Source: Bacillota bacterium (GTDB taxonomy: Bacteria > Bacillota_A > Clostridia > Lachnospirales > Lachnospiraceae). From it: 6,515 nucleotides of DNA. The notes beneath the pieces are model-generated. The model saw nothing but the letters and a program-made list of their open reading frames with translations. It was not told the DNA's origin and searched no databases. The number at the start of each line of letters is the position of its first letter. The stretch's first letter is position 1. Below, one piece after another: positions 4,794-6,515 of this stretch. The stretch covers positions 1 through 6,515 of the forward strand of contig JAEZSL010000216.1 of NCBI GenBank assembly GCA_023443925.1, in the 5' to 3' direction. A program made the translations under genes and the position numbers.

Positions 4794-6515
4794 ATGAAAC
4801 AACTTGCTGCAAAATATACGAAACTAAAAAGACAAGTAGGCGGTAATCGGGAGAAGTACCGTTATGAAGATACATTCGGCCAGCCTATGGAAGAATTCTA
4901 TGGAGTGACTATGCCAAATGCATGGAACAGACGTATTCTGGCGGAGCTTGAATTCTCCATTCGTTTATCTAAAGAGCTGGACGGGCGTTTTGATACTATT
5001 TTACATGAAACCCTGGATTATCTGCTAACTCAGATAGCAGAAGAAGGTACCTTGACTAATGCAGTCTGCCAGACTGCAGAACAGATGCTTCTTCCTCTTT
5101 CCGAAGAATCAAAAGAATACGAACTGATTTTAGCAGCCCATGCCCATATTGATATGAACTGGATGTGGGGCTGGCAGGAAACCGTAGCGGCTACCATAGC
5201 AACATTTCAGACTATGTTAAAACTCATGCGGGAATATCCGGATTTTCATTTTTCCCAATCCCAGGCTGCGGTTTATAAAATAGTAGAGGATTATGCACCG
5301 GAGCTGATGGAGGAGATGAAACAGCGCATCAAGGAAGGTCGCTGGGAAGTTACAGCTTCCGCCTGGGTAGAGACAGATAAAAATATGCCCTCAACAGAAT
5401 CTTTATTAAACCATATTTATTATACTAAGAAATATCTGAAAGAACATTGGGAAGTGGATCCTGCATCTTTAGATATCGATTTCTCCCCGGATACCTTTGG
5501 GCATTCCGCCCATTTACCGGAACTAAACAGTCTGGGTGGTGTGAAATATTATTACCATTGCCGTGGACTGGACGGTGATAATGCATTGTACCGCTGGAGT
5601 TCGCCCTCCGGCAAGGAACTTTTAGTATACCGGGAACAGCACTGGTATAACAGCGGAATTAATCCCTTACCGGGAATTAGTATTATTGATGTGGCGAAAC
5701 GCTCCGGCGGCTTAAAAACCGGTTTGGTGGTTTACGGCGTCGGTGACCATGGCGGCGGTCCCACCAGAAGAGATATTGAACGCGGTTTGGAAATGATGGA
5801 ATGGCCAGTATTTCCAAAGCTCCGCTTCGGTACGTTCCATGATTATTTCCACGCTGCAGAAGCGGTTAAAGAAAAGCTTCCGGTGGTAGATCATGAACTA
5901 AATATCACTTTCCCTGGCTGCTATACGACCCAGAGCCGTTTAAAACTCGGCAACAGACGTTCGGAAAGCAGCTTGTACGAAGCACAGTTTTTTGATGCTA
6001 TTACAAGTGGAAAAGCCTATACCTCCTATAAAGAAGAACAGTATGAATCAGCCTGGCAGAATGTACTCTTTACGCATTTCCATGATATTCTTACCGGTTC
6101 TTGTGTACAGGAAACCCGTGAGCATGCAATGGGCCTGTTTTCCCATTCCATTGCAACAGCAGGTACCAGGGCTTCCCTGGCAATGCAGGCGATAGCCGGC
6201 CGTATTGATACGTCCGGTATATTACCGGAGGAAGAGGTATTACCTTCCCAGGAGAAAATCTGGTCCCAGTCTGAGGGAGCCGGAGCCGGATACGGCATTC
6301 ATGCTCTGGAAGGTACTCCAGGGGTGGAACATGGAGCCGGAATAACGAGAATATTCCATACGTTTAACGCTACCGCTTTAGAAAAGGAAGAGAACTGTAC
6401 CCTGACCGTATGGGATTGGACCGGGGACTTAAGATATCTTTATTTTGAAGACAGCCAGGGCAGGGAGATTCCCTTCCAGCTCTTAGACACAACCCAGAAG
6501 TCTTATTGGGATCAC
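4794..6515 (+). CDS. GH38 alpha-mannosidase, 5' part (cut by the window edge)
   Basis: The frame is open from ATG 4794 to the last base, giving 574 residues with no stop. GH38 enzymes are zinc-dependent retaining hydrolases that remove alpha-linked mannose. The signature sites are present in order. AHAHIDMNWMWGW (115-127) has the predicted zinc ligands His118 and Asp120. SPDTFGHS (231-238) has the predicted nucleophile and zinc ligand Asp233. VGDHGGGPT (315-323) is typical of bacterial members. THFHDILTGS (427-436) has the predicted zinc ligand His430 next to Asp431. The order is an N-terminal alpha-helical lead (1-110), the catalytic alpha/beta domain (about 110-370), a helical middle domain (about 375-470) and the start of the beta-sandwich region (from about 515). 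Bacterial GH38 proteins are usually about 850-1050 residues, so roughly 300-450 residues should lie beyond the window. There is no signal peptide, so it should be cytoplasmic and act on imported oligosaccharide. All key residues are intact. The exact linkage preference cannot be told. Confidence 0.96.
   Translation, partial: MKQLAAKYTKLKRQVGGNREKYRYEDTFGQPMEEFYGVTMPNAWNRRILAELEFSIRLSKELDGRFDTILHETLDYLLTQIAEEGTLTNAVCQTAEQMLLPLSEESKEYELILAAHAHIDMNWMWGWQETVAATIATFQTMLKLMREYPDFHFSQSQAAVYKIVEDYAPELMEEMKQRIKEGRWEVTASAWVETDKNMPSTESLLNHIYYTKKYLKEHWEVDPASLDIDFSPDTFGHSAHLPELNSLGGVKYYYHCRGLDGDNALYRWSSPSGKELLVYREQHWYNSGINPLPGISIIDVAKRSGGLKTGLVVYGVGDHGGGPTRRDIERGLEMMEWPVFPKLRFGTFHDYFHAAEAVKEKLPVVDHELNITFPGCYTTQSRLKLGNRRSESSLYEAQFFDAITSGKAYTSYKEEQYESAWQNVLFTHFHDILTGSCVQETREHAMGLFSHSIATAGTRASLAMQAIAGRIDTSGILPEEEVLPSQEKIWSQSEGAGAGYGIHALEGTPGVEHGAGITRIFHTFNATALEKEENCTLTVWDWTGDLRYLYFEDSQGREIPFQLLDTTQKSYWDH

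Noticed and set aside
5712..6298. Open frames on both strands overlapping the alpha-mannosidase gene
   Set aside because: They are shadows of the GH38 frame, which carries the full set of catalytic motifs. None has a convincing ribosome site or recognisable protein sequence.

Overview
The window looks like part of a carbohydrate-utilisation locus from a low-GC, Gram-positive anaerobe, most plausibly a Lachnospiraceae-type Clostridia. The evidence is moderately AT-rich DNA, strong AAAGGAG ribosome sites, a lipoprotein-type sugar-binding protein, and the permease/binding-protein order typical of LplABC-like ABC importers in Firmicutes. The taxonomic guess rests on style and gene content only.

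Layout, all on the + strand: (1) positions 1-42 are the last 13 codons of an LplC/AraQ-type ABC permease. (2) A short spacer carries a small hairpin. (3) Positions 113-1873 encode a 586-residue lipoprotein solute-binding protein. (4) Positions 1874-2241 are a 368-base non-coding gap dominated by a long imperfect inverted repeat (1925-2092), with further smaller hairpins and an anti-Shine-Dalgarno-like segment near its centre. (5) Positions 2242-4560 encode a 772-residue protein without a signal peptide. It reads as a clan GH-A-like TIM-barrel glycoside hydrolase followed by a GATase-like domain of the GH42 type and a C-terminal beta-sandwich, but I cannot assign it to a named family. (6) Positions 4561-4793 hold an intrinsic terminator and a probable promoter/leader. 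(7) Positions 4794-6515 encode the first 574 residues of a GH38 alpha-mannosidase, which runs off the window.

How the genes fit together (inference): the binding protein captures an oligosaccharide at the outer face of the membrane, the permease brings it into the cytoplasm, and two cytoplasmic glycosidases take it apart. The GH38 enzyme points to an alpha-mannoside-containing glycan, such as an N-glycan fragment or yeast/plant mannoside. The unassigned hydrolase would cleave another linkage in the same substrate. The items most worth a second look are the unassigned hydrolase and the structured 368-base gap.
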